Below, one piece after another: positions 53,022 to 62,242 of a stretch of 64,000 bases of DNA. Source of the stretch: Microbacterium sp. NC79 (GTDB lineage Bacteria; Actinomycetota; Actinomycetes; Actinomycetales; Microbacteriaceae); NCBI RefSeq assembly GCF_019061125.1, contig NZ_JAHQYI010000001.1:1984001-2048000 (forward strand). Direction: 5' to 3'. The notes under the pieces are model-generated. The model was not told the DNA's origin and did not search any database. It saw only the letters and a list, made by a program, of their open reading frames with translations. How positions within the stretch are numbered: position 1 is the stretch's first letter; the number at the start of each line of letters is the position of its first letter. The position numbers and the translations under genes were made by a program.

Positions 53022-53626
53022 GCATCAGGATTGTCATCGCCGACGATCAGGCGCTCGTGCGCGGTGCGCTTGCGGCGCTGTTAGCGCTGGAGGAAGACAT
53101 CGAGGTTGTCGCGGTCGCTGGTGACGGTCGTGAAGCTCTGCGTATTGTCGGAGAGCATACGCCTGATGTCTGTTTGCTCGACATTCAGATGCCGCACATG
53201 GACGGCATTGAAACGACGCAGCGGTTGCGGGAAGAATATCCCGACGTTCGCGTGCTCATTGTCACGACGTTTGCGCGGCCAGGCTATCTCCGCTCAGCAC
53301 TTGAGGCCGGAGCAAGCGGGTTCATCGCCAAAGACACTCCGGCGCACGAACTCGCAGATGCGGTGCGCACGATCCACTCCGGGTTGCGCGTACTCGATCC
53401 GAAGCTGACCCAAGATGCTCTCGTCGATGGTGCGAGCCCACTCAGCCCGCGAGAGCGGGAGATTCTGTTGCTCGCCGCCGATGGCCGCAGTGCCGCTCAG
53501 ATCGCCGCTGACGTGTTCTTGTCGGCAGGTACAGTGCGCAACAATCTGTCAGCGGCGATCGGAAAAACAGGAGCGTCAAGTCGCGCCCAGGCTGTGCGAA
53601 TTGCGCAGGACAAGGGCTGGATTTAG
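53018..53626 (+). CDS. NarL/LuxR-family response regulator
   Basis: A 202-residue regulator. The receiver has DDQ near residue 9, the phosphoacceptor Asp in CLLDIQMPHMDG near residue 54, and Lys in FIAKDTPAHEL. The output is a LuxR helix-turn-helix (LSPREREILLLAADGRSAAQ then FLSAGTVRNNLSAAIGKTGA). The GTG start overlaps the kinase stop. It ends the four-gene ABC-two-component operon and may bind the inverted repeat at 50127-50147. Confidence 0.93.
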   Translation: MSIRIVIADDQALVRGALAALLALEEDIEVVAVAGDGREALRIVGEHTPDVCLLDIQMPHMDGIETTQRLREEYPDVRVLIVTTFARPGYLRSALEAGASGFIAKDTPAHELADAVRTIHSGLRVLDPKLTQDALVDGASPLSPREREILLLAADGRSAAQIAADVFLSAGTVRNNLSAAIGKTGASSRAQAVRIAQDKGWI

Positions 53627-53627
53627 C

Positions 53628-54266
53628 TCAGTAACCGACGGTGAACCGCTCGCCGATGTGGCGCCGGTTTTCAATCTCATCGAGCACATCGATACCGAAA
53701 TCGGCGCCAGAAATGTTGGATTCTCCCGCCTCATCAACCACCAGCACGTCGCCACCGTCACGGTAGGTTCCGGTGCGGGGCCCATCGTTCCACGGTCCAA
53801 ATCCGCCAGCAGGGTGGATGAAAAACCAGTCGTGAGCGGCGTCAGTCTGCTGCAGATCATCGAGCACGTCGATCATTTCGAGGGCTTCTGCCTTAAACTC
53901 TTCGGGAAATCCGGAATCGACCAAGCGTACGCCGCCCTCCGCAATCAGCGAGCCACCGGCGCCGCCGACAACACCCACGCGAACGTCAGCCGGAAGCACA
54001 TCGATGACATTTGCCACGGCAGTTCGGGTAGCGCCAGCCATGTCACCGCGCGGCGACGTCGCGAAAACGACGACGTCAGCACCGTCCGCCGCGGCCACAA
54101 TACTCTGCGGGTCAAGAATGTTGCCCTCGGCGTAGAGCACACCGTCCTGTCGTTCAGTCGGCACCGAGCGCGCGATCGACACCGCCTGGTGTCCGCGGGC
54201 GACAGCCTCAGCCACGATGTTTTTTCCGGCGTAACCGGTTCCGCCAATGACAGCAATGCGAGCCAT
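53628..54266 (-). CDS. NAD(P)-binding (NmrA/atypical SDR) protein
   Basis: A 212-residue Rossmann-fold protein of the atypical short-chain dehydrogenase group: IAVIGGTGYAGKNIVAEAVA near the start, SIARSVPTERQDGVLYAEGN and DVVVFATSPRGDMAGATR. No YxxxK catalytic pair is seen, so it may sense NAD(P)H or act on a small carbonyl. ATG 54266 is set by GAAGGG six bases upstream. Convergent with the ABC operon, 1 bp from its last stop. Confidence 0.85.
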   Translation of the reverse strand: MARIAVIGGTGYAGKNIVAEAVARGHQAVSIARSVPTERQDGVLYAEGNILDPQSIVAAADGADVVVFATSPRGDMAGATRTAVANVIDVLPADVRVGVVGGAGGSLIAEGGVRLVDSGFPEEFKAEALEMIDVLDDLQQTDAAHDWFFIHPAGGFGPWNDGPRTGTYRDGGDVLVVDEAGESNISGADFGIDVLDEIENRRHIGERFTVGY

Positions 54267-54304
54267 GAGAGTCCCTTCGTTTGCTTGCACTCAACCAAAC
54301 GCAG

Positions 54305-54337
54305 ATGTGCCCCGGATCATTCCGATCCGGGGCACAT
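54305..54337 (-). terminator. Terminator after rlmB
   Basis: ATGTGCCCCGGATC (54305-54318) pairs perfectly with GATCCGGGGCACAT (54324-54337), loop ATTCC, 17 bases beyond the rlmB stop on the minus strand. Only one side is T-rich (the plus-strand side TTTAAAAAA). Confidence 0.75.
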
Positions 54338-54353
54338 TTAAAAAACTGTTCTG

Positions 54354-55355
54354 CTACTTTTTTGCTCCGCGCACGGTGGCCACCTGGTACAGCGCGACCG
54401 CTGCCGCGATGCCGGCGTTGAGCGACTCGGTTGCTGCCGAAATCGGGATCGACACGATCTGGTCGCAGTTCTCGGCGACCAAGCGCGACAGGCCCTTACC
54501 TTCGGAACCAACCACGATCACGACGGGGCGATCTGCGAGTTCCAGTGCGGGCAGCTGCACGTCGCCATCGCCGTCAAGACCCAGGACGAACACACCCTGC
54601 TTCTTGAATTCCTTGAGCGTCGTGGTGAGGTTCGGAGCAACAGCCACCGGGATACGGGCTGCAGCGCCAGCAGACGTCTTCCACGCGGCAGAGTTGACGT
54701 GCGCCGAGCGGCGCTGCGGAAGAATCACGCCCTGACCGCCGAAGGCAGCGGTTGAGCGAATGATCGCGCCGAGGTTGCGCGGGTCGGTGATGCCGTCGAG
54801 TGCGACAAACAGCGGAACCTGGTCACGGCTGATGACCTTTTCCAGCAGATCCTGCGGGTGCGCGTACTGGTAGGGCGGAACCTTCAGTGCGACACCCTGG
54901 TGCACACCGTCGAAGCCGGCCATGCGGTCAAGCTCGGGGCGGGTGACTTCCAGCACCGGAATGTTGCGGTTTGATGCGAGCGACAGCATCTCTTTGACGC
55001 GGTCGTCCATCTCCACACGCTGAGCGATGTAGAACGCGGTCGCCGGAATCTTGGTGCGCAGCGCTTCCAGAACCGAGTTACGACCGGTAACGGTCTCGGT
55101 GTCATCGGTCGCCTTGGCGCGAGCAGAACGGTTCATGTCTGTTGACCGCTTTGCGCCGACCTTGCCCTGTCCACCAGCAGCGGCGTAGCGCTCCTGAGCG
55201 GCCTTACGCTTGCCTGCCGGGTGCCATGCGCGGTCTTCGGCCTTCGGGGTCGGGCCCTTGCCTTCAAGCGCCTTGCGGCCAAGGCCGCCTGTGCCCTTCG
55301 TTGCGCCCTTCTTCGAGCTCGACTTGCGTGCTCCCGGGCGTCCTGGCTTAGTCAT
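54354..55355 (-). CDS. rlmB: 23S rRNA (guanosine-2'-O-)-methyltransferase RlmB
   Basis: A 333-residue SpoU-class (TrmH-fold) methyltransferase, probably modifying G2251 in 23S rRNA. A basic, disordered N-terminal extension of about 85 residues precedes the substrate-binding domain (NSVLEALRTKIPATAFYIAQ) and the knotted SPOUT domain with DGITDPRNLGAIIRSTAAFG, VIVVGSEGKGLSRLVAENCD and SAATESLNAG. ATG 55355 overlaps the cysS stop by 8 bp, so it is co-translated. N-terminal extension is longer than in E. coli RlmB. Confidence 0.93.
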   Translation of the reverse strand: MTKPGRPGARKSSSKKGATKGTGGLGRKALEGKGPTPKAEDRAWHPAGKRKAAQERYAAAGGQGKVGAKRSTDMNRSARAKATDDTETVTGRNSVLEALRTKIPATAFYIAQRVEMDDRVKEMLSLASNRNIPVLEVTRPELDRMAGFDGVHQGVALKVPPYQYAHPQDLLEKVISRDQVPLFVALDGITDPRNLGAIIRSTAAFGGQGVILPQRRSAHVNSAAWKTSAGAAARIPVAVAPNLTTTLKEFKKQGVFVLGLDGDGDVQLPALELADRPVVIVVGSEGKGLSRLVAENCDQIVSIPISAATESLNAGIAAAVALYQVATVRGAKK

Positions 55356-56730
55356 TGATACTCCAGTGAGTTCCGTCGGCGGTGTCTTCGAGCACGATGC
55401 CCGCCGCCGCAATTGCTTCTCGGATGCGGTCTGCCGCACCCCAGTCTTTTTCAGCGCGAGCCTGGGCTCGCTGCGAAATCATGGTTTGCACGAGAGCGTC
55501 CAATGCGCTCTCGGCACGAGACGAGGTTGCGCTCGTCGCGGTCAGGTCGAACCCGAGCACAAGCATGGCTGCGTGCACAGCGCGCGCGAGATCGATCGCC
55601 ACATCGACGTCGCCATCGTCAAGCGCCGTGTTGCCACGGCGCACCGCATCGTGCACGACGGCGAGCGCCTGCGGCACCCCGAGATCGTCGTTCATCGCCT
55701 CAACAAACTCGGCGGCAATGGTTCCACCTTCGAGCGAATCTGTGGAGCGAAGCGCGCGTTCGATGAAGGAGCGGATGCGCCCGAGGGCGGCCTCCGCTTC
55801 GTCGTAGGTGGACGGTGTGATGTCGAGTGTCGAACGGTAGTGCGCGGTAAGAAGCGCATAGCGCACGACGGTCGCATCACGCTCGGTGAGCACATCGGCG
55901 GCGAGTGTGAAGTTGCCAAGCGACTTTGACATCTTCTGGCCGCCAACGGTTACGAGCCCATTGTGCACCCAGTAGGTCGCGAAGTCATCGCCAGCGGCCG
56001 TCGACTGGGCCAGCTCATTTTCGTGGTGCGGAAAGCGCAGGTCGAGCCCACCACCGTGGATGTCAAAGGCGTCACCGAGGTATCGACGCGCCATCGCTGA
56101 GCATTCGATGTGCCAGCCGGGGCGGCCTGCGCCCCACGGCGACTCCCATACCGCGGAGGCCGGTTCGTCAGCCTTTGCGCCCTTCCACAGCGCGAAGTCG
56201 CGCGGGTCGCGCTTGCCGCGGGGGTCGGCGTCAGCGGCTGGTTCCATCGCATCAAGCGACTGATGCGTGAGCGCGCCGTACGCGCCCCACGAGCGCACAT
56301 CAAAGTACACATCGCCTGCCGCCGCGTACGCGTGGCCGTTGTCGATCAACTGCTGGATGAGCTCCTGCATTTGCGGGACGGACCCAGTCGCGCGCGGCTC
56401 ATAGGTCGGCACCTGAATACCGACGGCCGCATACGCCTCGGCAAACTCTTGTTCCATGCGGTAGGCCAATGCCCACCATTCCTCCTGGCTGGAGGCGTTC
56501 GCGAGAACCTTGTCGTCGATGTCGGTGACATTGCGCACGAACGTGACCCGGCCGTAGGTGTGCTCGAGCCAACGGCGCAACACATCAAAGCTCAACGCCG
56601 CCCGCACGTGGCCAATATGAGGGCCAGACTGCACGGTGGGTCCACAAACGTACATCGTCACGTTCGAGGCGTCGAGCGGAACGAACTCGCGCAGTTCTTG
56701 CGCTTTCGTGTCGTGGAGGCGAATAGTCAC
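55348..56730 (-). CDS. cysS: Cysteinyl-tRNA synthetase
   Basis: A 460-residue class Ia synthetase. HIGH motif [20 protein letters not shown] near residue 37, zinc ligands in VCGPTV and [29 protein letters not shown] and KMSKSLGNF near residue 265 are all present. The C-terminal anticodon-binding helices follow ([20 protein letters not shown]). It starts with GTG 56730. It lies between ispDF and rlmB on one strand, an actinobacterial ispD-ispF-cysS-rlmB order. Confidence 0.98.
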   Translation of the reverse strand: MTIRLHDTKAQELREFVPLDASNVTMYVCGPTVQSGPHIGHVRAALSFDVLRRWLEHTYGRVTFVRNVTDIDDKVLANASSQEEWWALAYRMEQEFAEAYAAVGIQVPTYEPRATGSVPQMQELIQQLIDNGHAYAAAGDVYFDVRSWGAYGALTHQSLDAMEPAADADPRGKRDPRDFALWKGAKADEPASAVWESPWGAGRPGWHIECSAMARRYLGDAFDIHGGGLDLRFPHHENELAQSTAAGDDFATYWVHNGLVTVGGQKMSKSLGNFTLAADVLTERDATVVRYALLTAHYRSTLDITPSTYDEAEAALGRIRSFIERALRSTDSLEGGTIAAEFVEAMNDDLGVPQALAVVHDAVRRGNTALDDGDVDVAIDLARAVHAAMLVLGFDLTATSATSSRAESALDALVQTMISQRAQARAEKDWGAADRIREAIAAAGIVLEDTADGTHWSIND

Positions 56731-56787
56731 CGCTCTAGCCTACCGGCGGATACCCAGGCGAACCTGTACGCAACATCGCTTCGGCGT

Positions 56788-56853
56788 CGTGGGTTTCAGC
56801 GCGGCGGGAGCGTGGCCGGGCGCCGTGGATTTCAGCGTGGCAGGAGCGCGGCG
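56788..56853. repeat. Tandem imperfect 28-bp repeat at the ispDF 3' end
   Basis: CGTGGGTTTCAGCGCGGCGG (56788 on) recurs as CGTGGATTTCAGCGTGGCAG at 56824 on, each followed by GAGCG; the period is 36 bp. The second copy covers the last codons of ispDF, so the gap carries a copy of the gene end. Confidence 0.7.
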
Positions 56854-57995
56854 ATCGCGAAGACTTGAACGCCTGCCCCCTCGCCGACGAAACCGAGCCC
56901 ATCGGTTGTGGTGGCTGCGACCGAGACCGGGGCGCCGAGAATCTGGGACAACACGCGCTGAGCTTCTTCACGCCGTGGCGAAAACTTGGGCCGTGCCGCT
57001 TGAATCTGCACGGACACGTTGCCAATTCGATAGCCGGCCTGCTCAACGAGTCGGCGCGTTTCGGCAAGAAAAACGTCAGCGTGAGCGCCCGCAAACTCCG
57101 GGCGTGCGGTACCAAAGTGGGTGCCGATGTCACCGAGACCCGCAGCCGAAAGCAGCGCATCAACGATGGCGTGTGACGCAGCATCGCCATCGGAGTGCCC
57201 GCTGAGCGCCTGCTCCCCCGGCCACTCCAACCCGGCGAGCCACAAGGTTCCGTCGCCCCCAAAAGCGTGCACGTCGGTGCCGACACCAATGCGCGGCGTG
57301 ACAGGAGCCAACGCCGCCTTCGCCCGCTCCAGGTCTGCTGGGGTCGTGATCTTGAAACCCATGGCGTCTCCCTCAACGGTCAGCACGGTGTGGCCCGCAG
57401 CCTGCATAAGCGCGGCATCGTCGGTGAAGTCATCACCCACGGCCTGATAGGCGGTGAGCAATACATCACGGCGAAAACCTTGGGGCGTCTGCGCGGCGGC
57501 AAGTTCAGAGCGATCGACGGCGGCGGTGATCACCGTGCCATCGACACGCTTAATCGTGTCGACAACGGGCATCACCGGAATGATCGCGTGGCCGGTGGCG
57601 CGCACGGCATCGATCACCCGATCAATCATCGCTGCCGGAACCAGGGCGCGAGCCGCATCATGCACGAGCACAGTGTCGACGTCACCCCACAACGCGCCCA
57701 GGCCGCGCGAAACCGATTCTTGACGGGTGGCCCCACCCGTCACGACGCGGGCAAGCTCGCGGCGATCACCGGCGACGCTGGCAATATCGGCTTCCGCTTC
57801 GCCTTCCAACCCAGCGGGAGCCACCACGATCACCTGGCATGGTTCCTTCGTCTGAAACACACGTTCAAGCGCGTGCGACAAAATCGTGCGCCCGGCAAGA
57901 CCAACAAAGGCCTTCGGGGCACCGGCGCCGAGGCGGGTGCCGGAACCTGCGGCAACGACAATGATGGCAACGCGTGGAACCGGAATGATGCTCAC
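56832..57995 (-). CDS. ispDF: Bifunctional IspD-IspF of the MEP isoprenoid pathway
   Basis: A 387-residue fusion. The N-terminal half is MEP cytidylyltransferase (AIIVVAAGSGTRLGAGAPKA, VLVHDAARALVP). The C-terminal half from about residue 230 is MECDP synthase (GTDVHAFGGDGTLWLAGLEW, LSGHSDGDAASHAIVDALL, TTTDGLGFVGEGAGVQVFA). Both active-site motif sets are intact, so it should catalyse steps three and five of the pathway. Fusion of these non-consecutive enzymes occurs in several bacterial groups. It is downstream of carD in the same direction. Confidence 0.97.
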   Translation of the reverse strand: MSIIPVPRVAIIVVAAGSGTRLGAGAPKAFVGLAGRTILSHALERVFQTKEPCQVIVVAPAGLEGEAEADIASVAGDRRELARVVTGGATRQESVSRGLGALWGDVDTVLVHDAARALVPAAMIDRVIDAVRATGHAIIPVMPVVDTIKRVDGTVITAAVDRSELAAAQTPQGFRRDVLLTAYQAVGDDFTDDAALMQAAGHTVLTVEGDAMGFKITTPADLERAKAALAPVTPRIGVGTDVHAFGGDGTLWLAGLEWPGEQALSGHSDGDAASHAIVDALLSAAGLGDIGTHFGTARPEFAGAHADVFLAETRRLVEQAGYRIGNVSVQIQAARPKFSPRREEAQRVLSQILGAPVSVAATTTDGLGFVGEGAGVQVFAIAALLPR

Positions 57996-58026
57996 CTACT
58001 CACGGTACCGCTCGCGCCAGAAAACA

Positions 58027-58058
58027 CGAATGCCGCCCGAATCATCGAGCGGCATTCG
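58027..58058 (-). terminator. Terminator between carD and ispDF
   Basis: CGAATGCCGC (58027-58036) pairs perfectly with GCGGCATTCG (58049-58058); on the minus strand TGTTTTCTGG follows. It lies 12 bases after the carD stop. Confidence 0.85.
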
Positions 58059-58069
58059 AAAACAATGAA

Positions 58070-58552
58070 CTACGAAGCAAGAACCTCGTCGAGCAGGGTG
58101 CCGGCCTTCTCTTCGTCTGTCTTCTCGGCCAGAGCGAGCTCCGACACCAGAATCTGACGAGCCTTGACGAGCATCCGCTTTTCACCTGCGGAGAGTCCGC
58201 GGTCTTGGTCGCGACGCCACAGGTCGCGAACAACTTCGCTGACCTTGATCACGTCGCCGGATGCGAGCTTCTCAAGGTTCGCCTTGTACCGGCGGGACCA
58301 GTTCGTGGGTTCTTCAGTAAAGGGCGCACGGAGAACGTCGAAAACGCGCTCCAGGCCTTCTTTACCAATGACATCACGGACCCCAACGAGATCGACATTA
58401 TCTGCCGGTACCTCGATGGTGAGATCCCCCTGTGCAACACGGAGCTTGAGATAGATCTTCTCTTCACCCTTGATGATGCGAGTCTTTACTTCGGAGATCG
58501 TGGCCGCACCGTGGTGCGGGTAAACGACCGTCTCGCCGACTTCAAAAAGCAT
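58070..58552 (-). CDS. carD: CarD-family RNA polymerase-binding regulator
   Basis: A 160-residue essential actinobacterial regulator that stabilises open complexes at rRNA and other promoters. The N-terminal RNAP-interaction domain ([20 protein letters not shown] then [20 protein letters not shown]) is followed by the helical DNA-binding domain ([40 protein letters not shown]). ATG 58552 is set by family starts. Divergent from a lipoprotein gene over 148 bp. Confidence 0.98.
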   Translation of the reverse strand: MLFEVGETVVYPHHGAATISEVKTRIIKGEEKIYLKLRVAQGDLTIEVPADNVDLVGVRDVIGKEGLERVFDVLRAPFTEEPTNWSRRYKANLEKLASGDVIKVSEVVRDLWRRDQDRGLSAGEKRMLVKARQILVSELALAEKTDEEKAGTLLDEVLAS

Positions 58553-58700
58553 GCAGTTATGTCCCTTCGGCAAACTCCAGGATACCACACGCCCTCTTAC
58601 GCTAAGGTGTGCGGTTACGCCGCGCCGACACACCGCGTTGGGCAGACTCAATAGTGCCACTAGACTATCCCTGACCCCTTCATCGTCTTTGGGAGGACCT

Positions 58701-59189
58701 GTGACCTCGCGCGCACTCGCGTCTATCGCTCTCGGAGCTGCCGTTATTCTCGGCGCTACCGGCTGCAACATGATCTCGCCCCAGGCGACAACCATTCCGT
58801 ATTCGGCTGCGGAGGGCATCAACATTGATGACGCCTCGGGCCCCGTCAAGGTTCGCAACCTCTTCATCGTTGCTGACGAGTCGGGCGAGAATGGCAACCT
58901 GATCGGCAGTTTTATAAACAACACCGATGAGGACCACACGGTCAGCATTCAGATCGGTGAAGGCTCCGACGCGATTTCTGTTGAGGTTGAGGTTGCCGCT
59001 AAGTCGACCGTAGCCCTCGGCGGCTCAGGCGACACCGGCGCTGACCCCCTTCCGCTTGAGGGCCTGAACGCTGATGTCGGCGCAACGGTTGTCTCCAACA
59101 TCACGTCGGGTGGCGACACCGTCATGACGCACCTCACGGTGCTCGACGGCAAGATGAGCTACCTGAAGGATCTTGCTCCGAAGAGCTAA
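58701..59189 (+). CDS. Predicted lipoprotein, actinobacterial
   Basis: A 162-residue lipoprotein: signal peptide with lipobox LGATGC (Cys at residue 20), then a mature domain starting [20 protein letters not shown] and including [19 protein letters not shown] and [15 protein letters not shown]. The mature part looks like a copper-chaperone-like or DUF461-type beta sandwich, though no metal-binding Met/His is seen. The GTG at 58701 has GGGAGGAC four bases ahead. A strong terminator ends it. The position next to carD is seen in other actinobacteria as far as I recall. Function unknown. Confidence 0.82.
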   Translation: MTSRALASIALGAAVILGATGCNMISPQATTIPYSAAEGINIDDASGPVKVRNLFIVADESGENGNLIGSFINNTDEDHTVSIQIGEGSDAISVEVEVAAKSTVALGGSGDTGADPLPLEGLNADVGATVVSNITSGGDTVMTHLTVLDGKMSYLKDLAPKS

Positions 59190-59200
59190 GACTTCATAAA

Positions 59201-59243
59201 AAGACTGGGGCCGCACGTTTCACGGGCGGCCCCAGTCTTTTTT
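59201..59243. terminator. Bidirectional terminator between lipoprotein and regX3
   Basis: AAGACTGGGGCCGC (59201-59214) pairs perfectly with GCGGCCCCAGTCTT (59226-59239), followed by TTTT; the 5' side is AAAA-rich, so it can act for the convergent regX3 too. Confidence 0.93.
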
Positions 59244-59249
59244 GCGCTG

Positions 59250-59936
59250 TTAGCTGGCTTCGAAGCGATACCCGAGACCGCGCACAGTCACGAGCAATAC
59301 GGGCTGCGCTGGATTTTCTTCAATGCGGGAGCGGATGCGCTTGATGTGAACGTCGAGCGTTTTGGTGTCGCCAAAGTAGTCACTGCCCCACACGCGGTCA
59401 ATCAGCTGACCGCGCGTCAGCACGCGGCCGGCATTGCGCATCAGCACCTCGAGCAGTTCAAATTCTTTCAGCGGCATGCTGATCTCGTTGCCGTCAACCG
59501 AAACGGCGTGGCGATCGAGGTCAACCGTGACGCGTTCGCTCTCCAGCACTCGTTCATCGAGCTCCGCTTCGACCGAGTCGTAGCGACGCAGCACGGCACG
59601 CATCCGGGCGAGAAGCTCGCGCGAGGAATAGGGCTTCGTAATGTAGTCATCCGCACCAAGCTCAAGGCCAACGACGATATCGACCTCGGAGTCTTTCGCC
59701 GTGACCATGATGATCGGTGTCTGCGCGCCCACGCGGATCTGGCGCGCAACTTCGGTGCCAGGCATCCCGGGAAGCATCAGGTCAAGCAGGATGATGTCAG
59801 CGCCTCGATCACGGTAGGCAGCAATTGCCGCCGGACCGTCTTCGGCGATCTCGACCTCGTACCCTTCTCGCTTCAGCAGGTACGCGAGCGGGTCAGCGAG
59901 ATCGGGTTCGTCTTCGACGAGGAGCACACGGGTCAT
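59250..59936 (-). CDS. regX3: Phosphate-type response regulator RegX3
   Basis: A 228-residue OmpR-family regulator. The receiver has DE near residue 9, the phosphoacceptor Asp in IILLDLMLPGMPG near residue 52 and Lys in ITKPYSSREL. The winged helix (MPLKEFELLEVLMRNAGRVL, TLDVHIKRIRSRIEENPAQP, TVRGLGYRFEAS) is RegX3/PhoP-like. It starts with ATG overlapping the SenX3 stop (ATGA). Location beside phoU supports control of phosphate genes. Confidence 0.95.
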   Translation of the reverse strand: MTRVLLVEDEPDLADPLAYLLKREGYEVEIAEDGPAAIAAYRDRGADIILLDLMLPGMPGTEVARQIRVGAQTPIIMVTAKDSEVDIVVGLELGADDYITKPYSSRELLARMRAVLRRYDSVEAELDERVLESERVTVDLDRHAVSVDGNEISMPLKEFELLEVLMRNAGRVLTRGQLIDRVWGSDYFGDTKTLDVHIKRIRSRIEENPAQPVLLVTVRGLGYRFEAS

Positions 59937-61315
59937 TCCTGATCTTCTCTCTGCGGGGCGGCCGTCACGGCCTTGTTCTGGGGAGGCTTGTTCTGGGGAG
60001 ACTTGTTTTGGGAAGTTTTCTTGGCGGGAGACTTCTTCGCGCGAGCGGGGCTGTCACCGAGAGCTCGCTTGTCAGCAGATGCGGTCGCCGCCGATTTTTG
60101 CTTAGCAGGGCGCGCCGCTACGGCACCGTCAGCCGCTTTCAATTTCTTGTGCTTGGTTCCGCCCCGCTTCTTCGCATGCCCATCAGCGTCAGGCGAAGGC
60201 GTGAGCGGCAGGGTGACAGTGAAAGTGGAACCACGCCCAGGACGTGACCACAGGCGTACGTCTCCGCCGTGGCGCTGCACCGCATGCTTCACGATAGACA
60301 GGCCAAGGCCCGTGCCACCCGTGCGACGTGAACGCGCCTGGTCTGCGCGGTAGAAGCGCTCAAAGATGCGGTTCTGCTCAGATTCTTCAATACCAATGCC
60401 CTGGTCTGCCACGGAGATTTCAACGGCATCTGCCATCTTCTTCACTCCCACACCGACACGGGAACCGGTCGGCGAGTAGGCGATCGCGTTGGCGATCAGG
60501 TTGCCGATGGCATCGCTGAGTACCTGCACGTCGCCGCGCACGAAGAGGTTGCGGTCGCCGCCGCGCACAACCTCGACGCCGCGAGATTCTGCGGTCACCG
60601 TGTGCATGTCCATGGCGATAGCGACGACCTCATCGATGGACACCGCGCGCGTCTCGGCGAGGCTGTCGGTGGACTGCAACCGCGACAGGTTCATGATGCG
60701 CGTCGTGAGGTTACCCAGGCGAAGGGCCTCGGCCTGAATGCGGGCAGCAAAGTGGCGCACTTGTTCCGGGTCATCAGCCGCTGACTCAATGGCTTCGGCC
60801 AGGAGCGTCACGGCGCCCACCGGCGTCTTAAGTTCGTGGCTGGTATTCGAGACAAAGTCATGGCGCATGCGCTCCACACGCTCCGCCTCACTAATGTCTC
60901 GAACAGTGAGGAGAGTGAGCCTGCCGCCCAGAGCAATGGCGCGTGCTGACACGAGGCGCGTCTCGGTCGAAACATCACCAATACGTAGCCGCATGGAGTG
61001 GGTCTCCGGAACGCCCGATGCCCGCGCTTCTTTCACGAGCGCACGCAAGTCTTGATCTTGCAGGGTCGCGCCAGCACGGAACCCGAGCCAGCCTGCCGCC
61101 TTTGAGGTCGCGAGAATGAGGTTGGACGTATCGATCACGGCGGCGGCATCAGCCATACCCTCCATGACGAGCGCGAGGCCATCAGGCAGTTCTGTGCTGG
61201 ATTCTTGCAGGTGCTTGTCACGCGTGCGGTATGCGACGACGATCAATAGGGCGACGCCGCCCCCGAGGATGAGCCCCAGGCATAGCGACAGCAGCGAGAG
61301 CTCCAGCGAGTTCAT
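59933..61315 (-). CDS. senX3: Sensor kinase SenX3
   Basis: A 460-residue kinase. One membrane helix near the start (about 8-28), a PAS-like domain (about 45-140), then the H-box HDFVSNTSHELKTPVGAVTL near residue 158 and the HATPase domain (DAIGNLIANAIAYSPTGSRV, DQGIGIEESEQNRIFERFYR, GTGLGLSIVKHAVQRHGG). It senses phosphate status through PhoU/PstB in relatives. The C-terminal 75 residues are a Lys/Ala/Pro/Gln-rich tail with NKSPQNKPPQNKA repeats, which are unusual. Divergent from phoU. Confidence 0.95.
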   Translation of the reverse strand: MNSLELSLLSLCLGLILGGGVALLIVVAYRTRDKHLQESSTELPDGLALVMEGMADAAAVIDTSNLILATSKAAGWLGFRAGATLQDQDLRALVKEARASGVPETHSMRLRIGDVSTETRLVSARAIALGGRLTLLTVRDISEAERVERMRHDFVSNTSHELKTPVGAVTLLAEAIESAADDPEQVRHFAARIQAEALRLGNLTTRIMNLSRLQSTDSLAETRAVSIDEVVAIAMDMHTVTAESRGVEVVRGGDRNLFVRGDVQVLSDAIGNLIANAIAYSPTGSRVGVGVKKMADAVEISVADQGIGIEESEQNRIFERFYRADQARSRRTGGTGLGLSIVKHAVQRHGGDVRLWSRPGRGSTFTVTLPLTPSPDADGHAKKRGGTKHKKLKAADGAVAARPAKQKSAATASADKRALGDSPARAKKSPAKKTSQNKSPQNKPPQNKAVTAAPQREDQE

Positions 61316-61331
61316 AACTCCAGCGTAGATT

Positions 61332-61426
61332 GTTCACCTTGGCCTCTGCGGCCAGTTTCCGCGATTTGCGGGGCCTCGCCGTCTACTATTCACGCAGAGG
61401 GCACCAATCGTTAACCTTTGGTCACC
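61332..61426 (+). promoter_or_regulatory. PHO-box-like heptamers in the senX3-phoU gap
   Basis: GTTCACC at 61332-61338 matches the actinobacterial PHO-box half exactly; GTTAACC (61410-61416) and GGTCACC (61420-61426) each have one mismatch and stand 10 bases apart (the Streptomyces PHO box uses 11-bp direct repeats). TACTAT at 61384-61389 could be the phoU -10. Control by RegX3 is inferred. Confidence 0.5.
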
Positions 61427-61492
61427 AGAATCGGATGCGACCTGCCGTGCCCATTTTGCACACCCGATTCAGTCATAACGAAAGGCGTTTTG

Positions 61493-62164
61493 ATGCGCGA
61501 AGTATTCCACCAGTCTTTGGACGAGGTGCAGTCGCGTCTCGTCGAGATTTCTGACCTTGTCGCCGATGCCATTGATAAGGCGACGCAGGCTTTTGCTGGC
61601 AGCGATGTCACCCTGGCAGACGAGGTCATCACCAACGACCGCCGCATCGACGAGCTTGCCGTCGAACTCGACGAACTTGCCATCGAGATCCTCGCTCGCC
61701 AGCAGCCGGTTGCACGCGATCTGCGTACCGTGGTGACGGCGTTGCGCGTGAGCGCATCGCTTGAGCGTATGGGCGATATGGCTGAGCACATTGCTCAGCT
61801 GGCCCGCTACCGCTTCCCGGAGCGCGCCATTCCGAAGGGATTGAAGTCGACGTTCACCAAGATGGGTGAGCTCGACGTCGATATCGCTCGCAAGCTGACG
61901 GAACTTCTGCGCACGCAGGATCTGCGTCTGGCCGATGTCATTCGTAACGACGATGACGCGGTGGACGAGCTGCACGCCACCGTTTTTGAGAAGGTGCTCT
62001 CCGAAAACTGGAAGGGCGAAGCTGGCGCTACGGTCGATGCGACCCTGGCGAGCCGCTACCACGAGCGCTTCGCAGACCACGCCGTCTCGGTCGCGAAGAA
62101 GGTTGTCTACCTGGCAACGGGTGACTGGGCAGCCGACACCGACGCGGTTCCGGTTCAGGACTAA
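61493..62164 (+). CDS. phoU: Phosphate signalling protein PhoU
   Basis: A 223-residue all-helical protein with two repeats of the three-helix PhoU fold (REVFHQSLDEVQSRLVEISD; KMGELDVDIARKLTELLRTQ). PhoU represses the phosphate sensor kinase when phosphate is plentiful and modulates PstB. AAAGG lies seven bases before ATG 61493. No pst genes are in the window. Confidence 0.96.
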   Translation: MREVFHQSLDEVQSRLVEISDLVADAIDKATQAFAGSDVTLADEVITNDRRIDELAVELDELAIEILARQQPVARDLRTVVTALRVSASLERMGDMAEHIAQLARYRFPERAIPKGLKSTFTKMGELDVDIARKLTELLRTQDLRLADVIRNDDDAVDELHATVFEKVLSENWKGEAGATVDATLASRYHERFADHAVSVAKKVVYLATGDWAADTDAVPVQD

Positions 62165-62196
62165 CGCGGTTCCTCTCCAGGACGAAAACGAACAAG

Positions 62197-62226
62197 GGCG
62201 GCTCGGTGACTGATCACCGAGCCGCC
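62197..62226. terminator. Bidirectional terminator between phoU and gpmA
   Basis: GGCGGCTCGGTGA (62197-62209) pairs perfectly with TCACCGAGCCGCC (62214-62226), loop CTGA, between the convergent phoU and phosphoglycerate mutase genes. Confidence 0.85.
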
Positions 62227-62242
62227 GTTGGCGTTTCAAGAC

